The position numbers and the translations under genes are program-made. The notes below the pieces were generated by a model that searched no databases, was not told where the DNA came from, and was given only the letters and a program-made list of their open reading frames with translations. From NCBI GenBank assembly GCA_946999045.1, contig CAMQBR010000021.1:1-28328 (forward strand): a stretch of DNA of 28,328 bases, written 5' to 3'. Positions 16,859 through 24,092 of the stretch are shown here, one piece after another. Source of the DNA: an uncultured Prevotella sp. Lineage in GTDB: Bacteria > Bacteroidota > Bacteroidia > Bacteroidales > Bacteroidaceae. Within the stretch, counting starts at the first letter, position 1, and each line of letters starts with the position of its first letter.

Positions 16859-17731
16859 ATGAAAAAAATTACATTTGTAGCCACTTTGGCTATGGTAGCA
16901 GCCATATTTACAGGCTGTGGCAATTCTACACCTAAGGCAGACCTAAAAACTGATGTTGATACTTTGAGCTATGCTATAGGTATGGCACAAACACAGGGAC
17001 TGAAAGAGTATTTAGTTGAGCGTATGGGCATTGACACCACATACATGGATCAGTTTATCAAAGGTTTGAACGATGGTGCTAATGCAGGTGATGATAAAGC
17101 ACGTGCTGCTTATTTTGCAGGTATTCAGATTGGCCAGCAAATTGGTACACAGATGGTGAAAGGTGTTAATAAAGAACTCTTTGGCAACGATTCAACTAAA
17201 ACCATCTCTCTAAAGAACTTCTTAGCAGGATTTACGGCTGGTACAACAGGCAAAAAAGGACTAATGACAGTAGAAAAAGCTGCTAAGATAGCACAAACTA
17301 AGATGATGGCTATTCGTGCCAAGAACATGGAAAAACAATATGGTGCTTACAAGAAAGCTGGCGAGAAGTTTCTTGCTGATAATAAAAAGAAACCTGGAGT
17401 AAAAACTTTGCCAAGCGGAGTACAATACAAAGTTATCAAAGAAGGTACGGGTATTATACCTAAAGACACTTCAATGGTTAAGGTAAACTATGAAGGCAGA
17501 ACCATTGATGGTAAAGTATTTGATAGTTCATACAAACGTGGAGAACCTGTAAGTATGCGTGCTAACCAAGTTATTAAAGGTTGGACAGAAGTGCTGACTC
17601 ATATGCCAGTAGGTTCAGTTTGGGAAGTATATATCCCTCAACAGTTAGCATATGGTGAGAATGAGCAGGGCAACATCAAACCTTTCTCTGCACTTATTTT
17701 CAAAATAGAATTGATTAGTGCTAATAAATAA
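16859..17731 (+). CDS. FKBP-type peptidyl-prolyl isomerase, lipoprotein
   Basis: A 290-residue exported isomerase. Residues 1-20 are a lipoprotein signal (MKKITFVATLAMVAAIFTGC) with the lipid-bearing Cys20. The FKBP_N dimerisation region runs about 35-170, and the catalytic domain about 185-288. Pocket residues are intact: NYEGRTIDGKVFDSS, NQVIKGW and QQLAYGE. It should sit on the inner or outer membrane facing the periplasm and assist folding of exported proteins. Second of three tandem FKBP genes: 19 bases after the first, 113 bases before the third, with a strong hairpin in the latter gap. Confidence 0.94.
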   Translation: MKKITFVATLAMVAAIFTGCGNSTPKADLKTDVDTLSYAIGMAQTQGLKEYLVERMGIDTTYMDQFIKGLNDGANAGDDKARAAYFAGIQIGQQIGTQMVKGVNKELFGNDSTKTISLKNFLAGFTAGTTGKKGLMTVEKAAKIAQTKMMAIRAKNMEKQYGAYKKAGEKFLADNKKKPGVKTLPSGVQYKVIKEGTGIIPKDTSMVKVNYEGRTIDGKVFDSSYKRGEPVSMRANQVIKGWTEVLTHMPVGSVWEVYIPQQLAYGENEQGNIKPFSALIFKIELISANK

Positions 17732-17757
17732 TAAATAGCACATAATATTTTAATTAT

Positions 17758-17833
17758 AAGACTTGTCCTCTATGCCCTATGGGTTAATGCTTTTCAGCAA
17801 TAACACAAAGCATATAAGGCAAGTCTTTTTTTT
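17758..17833 (+). terminator. long terminator or attenuator hairpin between FKBP genes
   Basis: AAGACTTGTCCTCTATGC (17758-17775) pairs with GCATATAAGGCAAGTCTT (17810-17827) with small bulges, followed by eight T (17826-17833). The 34-base loop contains its own small stem GCT-TTTC-AGC. The third FKBP start codon lies 12 bases after the T run, so the hairpin could end the two-gene transcript or set how much of gene three is made. Confidence 0.7.
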
Positions 17834-17844
17834 CTAAACAACAA

Positions 17845-18816
17845 ATGACAATGAAAAAGATTTTATTATTTACACTACTCGTATTTGCTGCATCAAACAT
17901 AATAGGAGCGGCTACAAGCAAGAAAAAAAAGAAACAAAAGGAAGTTGAACCCATTGAAAGAAAGCTCATTACGCTGCAAGACTCATTGAGCTATGCTACA
18001 GGATTGGCTGCTACTAATGGTGTGCAACCTTTCTTACAACACGAATATGACTTAGATTCTACTCAAACTCAAGCTTTTGTAAAAGCATTTAAAGAGGCTA
18101 TGCAACAAATAGATAAACCAGAATTTAAAGCGCAATATGCTGGTGCATCTATCGCACGAATGGTAAAAAACCGTATTCTTCCACAAGTTTCTGAAGTATT
18201 TAAAAATACAAAAGAAGAAACCAACGTTAATCTTTTCTTACAAGGTTTCTTAGATGGTGTAAAAAATGACACAACTATTTACACTGTAGAACAGGCAGCA
18301 CACGTATATCGCAAACACGCTATTGCCGCTAAAAAGGCGAAAGAAAAGGCATACAAAGAAGAAAACGTGGCTTGGTTGAAAGCTAATTCTGTGAAGCCCG
18401 GGGTAAAAACAACAGCAAGTGGACTGCAATATAAAATTATTACTGCTGGTACGGGTGAGGTTCCTCAAAAAGAGGATAAGGTAACGGTAAAGTATGAGGG
18501 AAAGACTATTGATGGAAATGTGTTTGACAGCTCATACAAACGTAACCCACAAACCACTTCGTTTCGTTGCGACCAAGTTATTAAAGGGTGGACAGAAGCC
18601 TTAGCCATGATGCCTGTTGGTAGCAAATGGGAGCTTTATATCCCTCAAGAGTTGGCGTATGGTGATCGCCAGGCTGGACAGATTAAGCCTTACTCCACTC
18701 TTATCTTTACTGTAGAGTTGGTTGGTATAGAGAAGAAACTAGCCGAAAAAGATACTACTGAACAGAAAACTACTGATAAAAAATCTACAGATAAGAAAAA
18801 GAATAAGAAAAAATAA
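17845..18816 (+). CDS. FKBP-type peptidyl-prolyl isomerase, secreted, Lys-rich
   Basis: A 323-residue isomerase. A signal peptide ends about residue 23 (ILLFTLLVFAASNIIGA); no lipobox cysteine, so it is probably soluble in the periplasm. A basic patch SKKKKKQK follows directly. FKBP_N lies about 40-175 and the catalytic domain about 195-295, with KYEGKTIDGNVFDSS, DQVIKGW and QELAYGD retained. The tail (about 299-323) is a low-complexity Lys/Thr/Asp run (TTEQKTTDKKSTDKKKNKKK) not seen in its paralogues. A second in-frame ATG at 17851 is an equally good start. Third member of a tandem array, preceded by a terminator-like hairpin and ended by a strong terminator. Confidence 0.9.
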   Translation: MTMKKILLFTLLVFAASNIIGAATSKKKKKQKEVEPIERKLITLQDSLSYATGLAATNGVQPFLQHEYDLDSTQTQAFVKAFKEAMQQIDKPEFKAQYAGASIARMVKNRILPQVSEVFKNTKEETNVNLFLQGFLDGVKNDTTIYTVEQAAHVYRKHAIAAKKAKEKAYKEENVAWLKANSVKPGVKTTASGLQYKIITAGTGEVPQKEDKVTVKYEGKTIDGNVFDSSYKRNPQTTSFRCDQVIKGWTEALAMMPVGSKWELYIPQELAYGDRQAGQIKPYSTLIFTVELVGIEKKLAEKDTTEQKTTDKKSTDKKKNKKK

Positions 18817-18907
18817 AAAAAATATACTTTTAACTTTACAATTAGCCAAATTGCCCACAAATAACATTGGGGGAGAGCAGAAATTGCTATCTGTAAAAAA
18901 TGATACG

Positions 18908-18936
18908 AAAGGGCGTTATTCTTGACGCCCTTTTTT
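18908..18936 (+). terminator. terminator of the FKBP cluster
   Basis: Perfect 9-bp stem AAAGGGCGT (18908-18916) / ACGCCCTTT (18925-18933) with an 8-base loop and a T6 run. From here to 19126 I see no gene beyond short chance frames. Confidence 0.85.
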
Positions 18937-19126
18937 ATTATGAGCGATGAAAATGCACACCATCCGCAAACAACAAGAAACGATGTTAGCATTAAGCACA
19001 ATATCTACTATCCCCACCTATGCTCGAAGTAATAAATAATAGTGAATTAATTCTTGTTGCTTACGTACACACTACTACCATCGTAAAAGCAACATTTACC
19101 TTTTGAAAATTTACTTTCTCAAACAT

Positions 19127-19157
19127 TTTGAAAATAGATTTACTTACCATATCTTTG
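19127..19157 (+). promoter_or_regulatory. promoter upstream of the YitT family gene
   Basis: TTTG (19127-19130), a 19-base spacer and TATCTTTG (19150-19157) match the Bacteroidota promoter exactly. The -7 box overlaps a perfect palindrome CTTTGCA-CT-TGCAAAG (19153-19168), a possible operator. Confidence 0.6.
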
Positions 19158-19229
19158 CACTTGCAAAGACACTATTAATACCTAAACTATCATGTTACGG
19201 AATTTTTGTCAATGTATTCAAGCATCTCA

Positions 19230-19253
19230 GGTGGGCGATTAAAAATGCTCACC
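19230..19253 (+). promoter_or_regulatory. leader hairpin before the YitT family gene
   Basis: GGTGGGC (19230-19236) and GCTCACC (19247-19253) form a 7-bp RNA stem with one G-U pair and a 10-base loop inside the predicted 5' leader of about 160 bases. No riboswitch class is recognised. Confidence 0.3.
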
Positions 19254-19322
19254 CAAACGCTATATGAAATAATAAAAAGCATTAGTTTACAAAACAAAAA
19301 ACAATGTAAAATATTGAATGAC

Positions 19323-20234
19323 ATGAAGAAAAAGGAGTTAGCTGCAGCTTTTAACGCTAAAGAACTAAAAGATTATGTATTCATTGCCATCGCCATGATG
19401 TTTTATTGCATCGGGTGGACTTTTTTTTTGTTACCTAACAACATCGCAACAGGTGGTGTTCCAGGTATCTCGTCTGTGTTATACTGGGGATTAGACATAC
19501 CTGTACAATACAGTTATTTTGCAGTGAATGCACTTCTCATGGTTTTTGCTCTAAAAATATTAGGCTGGAAATTCTGCATAAAAACCATCTATGCCATCAT
19601 TATCTTAACTACGCTTACATCCTTGGTGCGTACCTATCTGCCACATATTACCTTGCTACATGATCAGCCATTCATGGCAAGTGTTATTGGAGCAGTATTC
19701 TGTGGTTCGGGTATTGGCTTGGGATTATCTGCCAATGGTAGTACAGGAGGTACAGATATTGTAGCCGCTATCGTTAATAAATATTGTGACATTTCATTAG
19801 GTCGAGTTATCTTGTTGTGCGATATGGTTATCATCTCATCAAGTTTTCTAGCTTTGCACGACTGGGAAAAAGTTATCTACGGCTACGTTGTACTATTTAT
19901 TACCTCATTCTGTGTAGATCAGGTAGTAAACTCCATGCGCCGGTCGGTACAATTCTTTATCATCTCTGATAAATACAAAGAAATAGGTAGATGTATAAAT
20001 AAAAACCCTCATCGTGGTTGTACGGTTATTGATGCGCAAGGTTTCTTCTCTGGAAAGAATGTTAAAATGCTCTTCGTTTTGGCGAAAAAAACAGAATCTG
20101 GTAAGATATTCCACTTAATTAATGAGATAGATCCTTCAGCCTTCGTTTCGCAAAGTGCTGTAATTGGTGTATATGGAGAAGGATTTGATCGATTTAAAAT
20201 GAAACAGCATAAGAAGAAAGAGTTAGAAGAATAA
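19323..20234 (+). CDS. YitT family membrane protein (DUF161 + DUF2179)
   Basis: A 303-residue polytopic membrane protein. Hydrophobic helices occupy about 15-215, including the family motif NGSTGGTDIVAAIV and an early LPNNIATGGVPGIS loop. A soluble C-terminal DUF2179-like domain (about 218-290) contains RGCTVIDAQG and the final QSAVIGVYGEGFD. The biochemical role of YitT proteins is not established. The frame extends upstream to a TTG at 19206 with an ATG at 19212, but that extension is not like the family; the ATG at 19323 (MKKKELAAAFN) gives the usual length. The promoter at 19127-19157 then leaves a long leader with a hairpin. Confidence 0.85.
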   Translation: MKKKELAAAFNAKELKDYVFIAIAMMFYCIGWTFFLLPNNIATGGVPGISSVLYWGLDIPVQYSYFAVNALLMVFALKILGWKFCIKTIYAIIILTTLTSLVRTYLPHITLLHDQPFMASVIGAVFCGSGIGLGLSANGSTGGTDIVAAIVNKYCDISLGRVILLCDMVIISSSFLALHDWEKVIYGYVVLFITSFCVDQVVNSMRRSVQFFIISDKYKEIGRCINKNPHRGCTVIDAQGFFSGKNVKMLFVLAKKTESGKIFHLINEIDPSAFVSQSAVIGVYGEGFDRFKMKQHKKKELEE

Positions 20235-20330
20235 ATATATTTACTTATCAATCATATGTCTAACCACAGATTAAAGAGACAACAAAGAGGTTTTTAATTA
20301 TCCATATTGATCGGTATGAATCTGAGGTTT

Positions 20331-20438
20331 AGGCTGCACCCTATAATTCAAACAGGCTTGATTATATATTCTACTTGCACTTTTTTCGGTTCAAAAATAA
20401 GAGCGAAATCTAACAATGCTAATTTACAGAATCTGCTT
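20331..20438 (+). mobile_element. MITE-like repeat, copy 3 (right module only, decayed)
   Basis: Begins AGGCTGCACC, aligning with AGGCTACGTC in the middle of copy 2, then shares AATTCAAAC..TTGATT and TCAAAAATAAG; ends AATTTACAGAATCTGCTT, a diverged right end. The left half of the element is absent. Confidence 0.55.
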
Positions 20439-20571
20439 TATTACCTATACAACCTCATCATAACATAAATCCAAAGTTTGCTAAGATATTTGTAAATTGT
20501 AGTCATATACCTTATTGTTGGTATTACAGACTTATATTATCAAACTAAAACTGATATAACAATCCCGAAAC

Positions 20572-20658
20572 ATACCTACAAATAGGTATTATTTTTATTA
20601 AAAAATATGAAAACAATGCACTATAATTTGCTATACAATAACAAATATACTACTTTTG
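20572..20658 (+). promoter_or_regulatory. promoter with upstream palindrome, rubrerythrin side
   Basis: TTTG (20627-20630), a 20-base spacer and TACTTTTG (20651-20658) fit the Bacteroidota promoter. A 7-bp palindrome ATACCTA-CAAA-TAGGTAT (20572-20589) lies upstream, and a small hairpin GTCATT-GTGAT-AATGAC (20678-20694) lies in the early transcript. The next gene on the strand is rubrerythrin, about 400 bases on, with repeat copy 4 in between. The rest of the 838-base gap holds only the repeats listed separately. Confidence 0.45.
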
Positions 20659-20808
20659 CAATAGAACAAGATTACCTGTCATTGTGATAATGACGATCTA
20701 TTATATAGTTACTAATATATATTGTACGTATTATACAAGAAATAATAGTGAGAGTCTCATACAGATAAGTTTATACTTTATTTGATAGGCTCCACTTTTT
20801 ATATATAT

Positions 20809-20940
20809 AAGACAGGTTCTATAAATTACCACCGTATATTGTAGGTAATTCTTATGGAATACGTTTTGTTATCTTTTGGATTCTTTTTGGCTCAAAAATA
20901 AGTCTAAAATCTAACAATACTAATTTATAGAACCATCCAT
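20809..20940 (+). mobile_element. MITE-like repeat, copy 4 (132 bp, internally deleted)
   Basis: Left end AAGACAGGTTCTATAAATTA and right end TAATTTATAGAACCATCC form an excellent inverted repeat. The left interior (TATGGAATACGTTTTGTTA) joins directly to the right interior (CTCAAAAATAAG), so the centre present in copies 1, 2 and 5 is missing. Confidence 0.7.
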
Positions 20941-21030
20941 AAGTGGTTCATGAAGAAAAAAAATAAAGCGTGAGAATGCAAACAAAAAATCATACACGAA
21001 AACAAACTCATGAATTCATAAAAACTTACA

Positions 21031-21061
21031 AACTCAGAAACTCAGAAACTCAGAAACTCAA
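21031..21061 (+). repeat. 8-bp tandem repeat in the rubrerythrin leader
   Basis: AAACTCAG three times (21031-21054) plus a partial fourth unit AAACTCA, ending 11 bases before the rubrerythrin ATG and running into an A tract. A short array like this can change length by slippage. Confidence 0.8.
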
Positions 21062-21072
21062 AAAAAAACATT

Positions 21073-21726
21073 ATGAAGAAGAAATTTATTTGTACTGCAT
21101 GTGGGTACACATACGAAGGAGAAGAAGTACCTGCACAATGTCCTATCTGTCATGCTAAAGCAGAAAAGTTTAAAGCTTTCAACCCTAAAGCATTAAAAGG
21201 AACAAAGACTGAAGAGAATCTAAAGATTGCTTTTGCTGGTGAGAGTCAAGCACATACTAAATACCTCTACTTTGCATCCAAAGCAAAGAAAGAGGGTTAC
21301 CAACAGTTGGGAGCTATCTTTGAAGAGACTGCACGTAACGAGAAAGAACATGCTAAATTGTGGTACAAATTCTTACACGGTGGCGAGATGCCGACTACAA
21401 CCAAGAACTTGGAAGAGGCTGCATCTGGAGAGAACTACGAGTGGACTGATATGTATACTGACATGGCCAAAGTTGCTAAAGAAGAAGGATTTCCCGAATT
21501 GGCTGCCAAGTTCTGTGCTGTTGGCAATGTAGAAAGACATCACGAAGAACGTTATCGCAAGATGTTGAAGAATATAGAAGATAAGAAAGTCTTCTCTCGT
21601 GACGGTAGTTGTGTATGGCAATGCCGTAACTGTGGACACATTGTTGTAGGAAAGTGTGCACCAGACGTTTGTCCTGTCTGCGAACATCCACAGAGCTATT
21701 TTCAAATAGAACCAGACAATTTGTAA
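21073..21726 (+). CDS. rubrerythrin family peroxidase with two rubredoxin-like sites
   Basis: A 217-residue non-haem iron protein that reduces hydrogen peroxide in anaerobes. The N-terminus has a rubredoxin-like FeCys4 site (Cys7, Cys10, Cys23, Cys26). The central ferritin-like four-helix domain (about 45-170) carries di-iron ligands in ESQAHTKY (Glu57), EETARNEKEH (Glu84/85, Glu91, His93) and VERHHEERY (Glu154, His157). The C-terminus has a second rubredoxin-like set (Cys184, Cys187, Cys200, Cys203), as in classical rubrerythrin. Classical proteins have only the C-terminal site and reverse rubrerythrins only the N-terminal one; this has both. It stands alone, with a tandem repeat before its start and a terminator after it. 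Confidence 0.93.
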   Translation: MKKKFICTACGYTYEGEEVPAQCPICHAKAEKFKAFNPKALKGTKTEENLKIAFAGESQAHTKYLYFASKAKKEGYQQLGAIFEETARNEKEHAKLWYKFLHGGEMPTTTKNLEEAASGENYEWTDMYTDMAKVAKEEGFPELAAKFCAVGNVERHHEERYRKMLKNIEDKKVFSRDGSCVWQCRNCGHIVVGKCAPDVCPVCEHPQSYFQIEPDNL

Positions 21727-21757
21727 AAATTTATATCAATCAATATAAAAACCTTAA

Positions 21758-21804
21758 GCGAGAAACAATATCTTATTAGCAGAGGGTTTCTCGCCTTTTA
21801 TTTT
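21758..21804. terminator. shared terminator between rubrerythrin and M16 genes
   Basis: GCGAGAAAC (21758-21766) / GTTTCTCGC (21786-21794), perfect 9-bp stem with a 19-base loop and CTTTTATTTTT after it. It lies between convergent genes and could work both ways. Confidence 0.75.
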
Positions 21805-21840
21805 TCTCGTAGATCTTTTTTATGTCAAATTTGATAGTAT

Positions 21841-23085
21841 CTATTTTCCACAGTTATGTCCAATTAAAAGGACAGAAAGCTTATCTTCGGTCATTATATC
21901 TTGCGCTACCTGCTGTACTTGTTGGGCAGTAACAATATCTATTTGATTATACAGCGCAGTAATATCTTTCTCCCAACCATAGTGTAAAAAACATTTACCA
22001 AAATCTAATGCAAAGCTCTCACGATTATCACACGCCACTCCTATTTGTCCTTTCAACTGTTTTTTAGCTGCATTCAACTGATAAGGAGTAAGAGGAACAT
22101 CAATTACCCTACACAATTCACGACGAACCAATTGCATACAACGTTTTACATCATGCGGATCACAACCAAAATAAACTGACCATAACCCTGTATCGCTGTA
22201 ACTCACCATAGAACTTTCTACCATATACACCAATCCATGATGCTCACGAAGACTTACATTTAATCGGGCATTCATGCTAGGCCCGCCTAAGATGTTATTC
22301 AATAAATAAAGAGCTATCCTGTTGGGATGATGAATGTTATAGGCTCTACTTCCTATCATAACGTGTGTCTGATGCGTATCTCGTTGCTGAGTAATAGAGG
22401 TAGGTATATAAGGATGCAGGTTTACTTTCAACTCTGTATCATCGTTCAAAGGCTGAGTTGAGGGTAAATCAGCAGTAGCTTTGGAGAGTAATCTAATAAG
22501 ATACTTAAAATCTACATCGCCATCAATAAAGAAAATTGCATTATTGGGTCGGTAATACTTTTGCGTAAAACGGAGTGCATCGGCAGAAGTAAACGCTCTT
22601 ACCAATTGTTTTGTTCCTAATATGGAATGACCTAAAGGATGACCTTTAAAGAGGATATCCTCAAACTCATCATAAATTAGTTCGGCTGGAGAATCATTAT
22701 AGCTTTCTATCTCATCGGATATAACTTCTTTTTCTTTGTTGAGTTCAACATCGGGATAGGTGCTGTGAAATACTATATCGGTTAATAAATCAACAGCTCG
22801 TGCCACATGTTCTTTTAAGATAGCGGCATAGTATACGGTATCTTCTTTATTGGTAAAAGCATTAAGATCGCCGCCCACACTCTCCAAACAATTAAGAATG
22901 TACCATGCTCTACGCCGCTTGGTTCCCTTAAAGGTAACATGTTCGCAAAAATGCGCTAATCCTTCTTCGCCTTCTTGCTCGTTTCTAGAACCAGCATTGA
23001 TTTGGTATCCACAATAAACTACTGCCGATTGTGAAGAACGATGAATGATGCGTAAACCATTAGATAAAGTAAATGTTTGGTACAT
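21841..23085 (-). CDS. M16 family zinc peptidase (pitrilysin-like)
   Basis: A 414-residue member of the insulinase/processing-peptidase family. The inverted zinc motif HFCEH lies at 45-49 (His45, catalytic Glu48, His49), with the third ligand likely in the EKEVISDEIESY segment about 75 residues later. Positions 160-410 form the second, inactive M16 half, with the RLNVSLREHHGLVY segment typical of the family. Length fits a two-domain M16B peptidase. The frame extends upstream to 23151, but a GGAGGAG ribosome-binding site seven bases before the ATG at 23085 selects the shorter form. There is no signal peptide in the shorter form, so it should be cytoplasmic. It shares its strand with DUF3108, Ig-like and GH3 genes. 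Confidence 0.9.
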   Translation of the reverse strand: MYQTFTLSNGLRIIHRSSQSAVVYCGYQINAGSRNEQEGEEGLAHFCEHVTFKGTKRRRAWYILNCLESVGGDLNAFTNKEDTVYYAAILKEHVARAVDLLTDIVFHSTYPDVELNKEKEVISDEIESYNDSPAELIYDEFEDILFKGHPLGHSILGTKQLVRAFTSADALRFTQKYYRPNNAIFFIDGDVDFKYLIRLLSKATADLPSTQPLNDDTELKVNLHPYIPTSITQQRDTHQTHVMIGSRAYNIHHPNRIALYLLNNILGGPSMNARLNVSLREHHGLVYMVESSMVSYSDTGLWSVYFGCDPHDVKRCMQLVRRELCRVIDVPLTPYQLNAAKKQLKGQIGVACDNRESFALDFGKCFLHYGWEKDITALYNQIDIVTAQQVQQVAQDIMTEDKLSVLLIGHNCGK

Positions 23086-23092
23086 AAGAAGT

Positions 23093-23099
23093 CTCCTCC
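23093..23099 (-). promoter_or_regulatory. strong ribosome-binding site deciding the M16 start
   Basis: GGAGGAG on the minus strand, seven bases upstream of the ATG at 23085. Strong Shine-Dalgarno sites are uncommon in this phylum. It abuts a C/G block with the palindrome CCCCTTAGGGG. Confidence 0.6.
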
Positions 23100-23138
23100 C
23101 CCCCTTAGGGGCTATTAGTTCATTAGCCATAGAAACGA

Positions 23139-23266
23139 ACGGCTCGTGCATTCATTATTTTAGTAAGCCTAATATGGAATGATTTTTATTTTTTAATTGT
23201 ATTAGTTTTTATTTCAAATTGGCATTAACATGATTGCCATTATTTTTTAGTGCCCACACGAGCCGT
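23139..23266. repeat. 10-bp inverted repeat pair flanking an intergenic segment
   Basis: ACGGCTCGTG (23139-23148) and CACGAGCCGT (23257-23266) are exact reverse complements 108 bases apart between the M16 and DUF3108 genes. Between them is AT-rich DNA with a small TGGCA/TGCCA stem (about 23219-23238). The right arm runs into GCGCCCCCAC, GC-rich for this region. Confidence 0.6.
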
Positions 23267-23281
23267 GCGCCCCCACAAATT

Positions 23282-24064
23282 TTAAAACCTACTGCCTACA
23301 AAGAATGCTTTTGCTGAGCCGAAACGCAGAAACATATCAATACGGACAGGAATATGATGGGTATCATCCGTAACAAAGAAATCAACAATACGTTTATATG
23401 AGCCACCCTCTTTCTCCATATATGATAGTTGTAAACAATGATAACGCTTTCCATTATCAGCTTTCACTGTAGTCTTTCCCTGAAACTTGAGCCAAGCTGA
23501 CATCGTTTTTTCGCCATCAATCATCGTAAAAGGATAAATATGTCCTTTATTCCATTTAGAAGCTTCAAATGATCGAGCACGCAAAAAGATGTTTAACATA
23601 TCGTACACGCAATTATCTGTATAGCTTTGCTTCCAACTACTTACCCCACTGCTATTCATTTGATGCTGCTTTGCTCTCACCTTTCCATGGGGATAACTAT
23701 AAAATACTTCGTCTATATAATATCGATCGCCTTCTTTAGCTGCTTTACGATAATATTGAGGAACGAGTGAAGTAGAGATATATGATTGCAATGTATCTCG
23801 TAACACAAAGAAACGATCAGAGCGCTTGTTGCCTTGTGTAAGTAACGAAGCACGATAACACGGAACACCATGATAACGAGATTGTACTACAGACATAGAA
23901 GCTGAGCCTACCTTAACCCAAACAAATTTCCAATTGAAATAGAGATTATAAGTTAGGTGTTCTCCAGACTGAAATGCCGTATTCTTCATTTGACATTGTG
24001 CATTTATGGCGATATTCACCCATAATAACATGGTTAGCAATACAAACTTCTTCATTTTCCTCAT
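23282..24064 (-). CDS. DUF3108 domain-containing exported protein
   Basis: A 260-residue protein with a clear signal peptide (MRKMKKFVLLTMLLWVNIAINA) and a predicted cut before QCQMKN, leaving an N-terminal glutamine that the glutaminyl cyclase of this window could act on. The mature part matches the DUF3108 pattern: early GEHLTYNLYFNW, VKVGSASMSV, later YPFTMIDGEK and the closing FFVTDDTHHIPVRIDM. Function of DUF3108 is unknown; a beta-rich periplasmic fold is likely. A second ATG at 24055 is possible. Upstream on the same strand is the Ig-like lipoprotein gene, separated by repeat copy 5. Confidence 0.82.
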   Translation of the reverse strand: MRKMKKFVLLTMLLWVNIAINAQCQMKNTAFQSGEHLTYNLYFNWKFVWVKVGSASMSVVQSRYHGVPCYRASLLTQGNKRSDRFFVLRDTLQSYISTSLVPQYYRKAAKEGDRYYIDEVFYSYPHGKVRAKQHQMNSSGVSSWKQSYTDNCVYDMLNIFLRARSFEASKWNKGHIYPFTMIDGEKTMSAWLKFQGKTTVKADNGKRYHCLQLSYMEKEGGSYKRIVDFFVTDDTHHIPVRIDMFLRFGSAKAFFVGSRF

Positions 24065-24092
24065 ATTGTTTTCCTCTCCTTATTTTAATTTA

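Noticed and set aside
18947..19039. 30-codon frame after the FKBP terminator
   Set aside because: No promoter, ribosome-binding site or motif; chance frame length for AT-rich DNA.
20970..21158. 62-codon frame upstream of rubrerythrin
   Set aside because: Made of the tandem repeat and an alternative frame of the rubrerythrin start.
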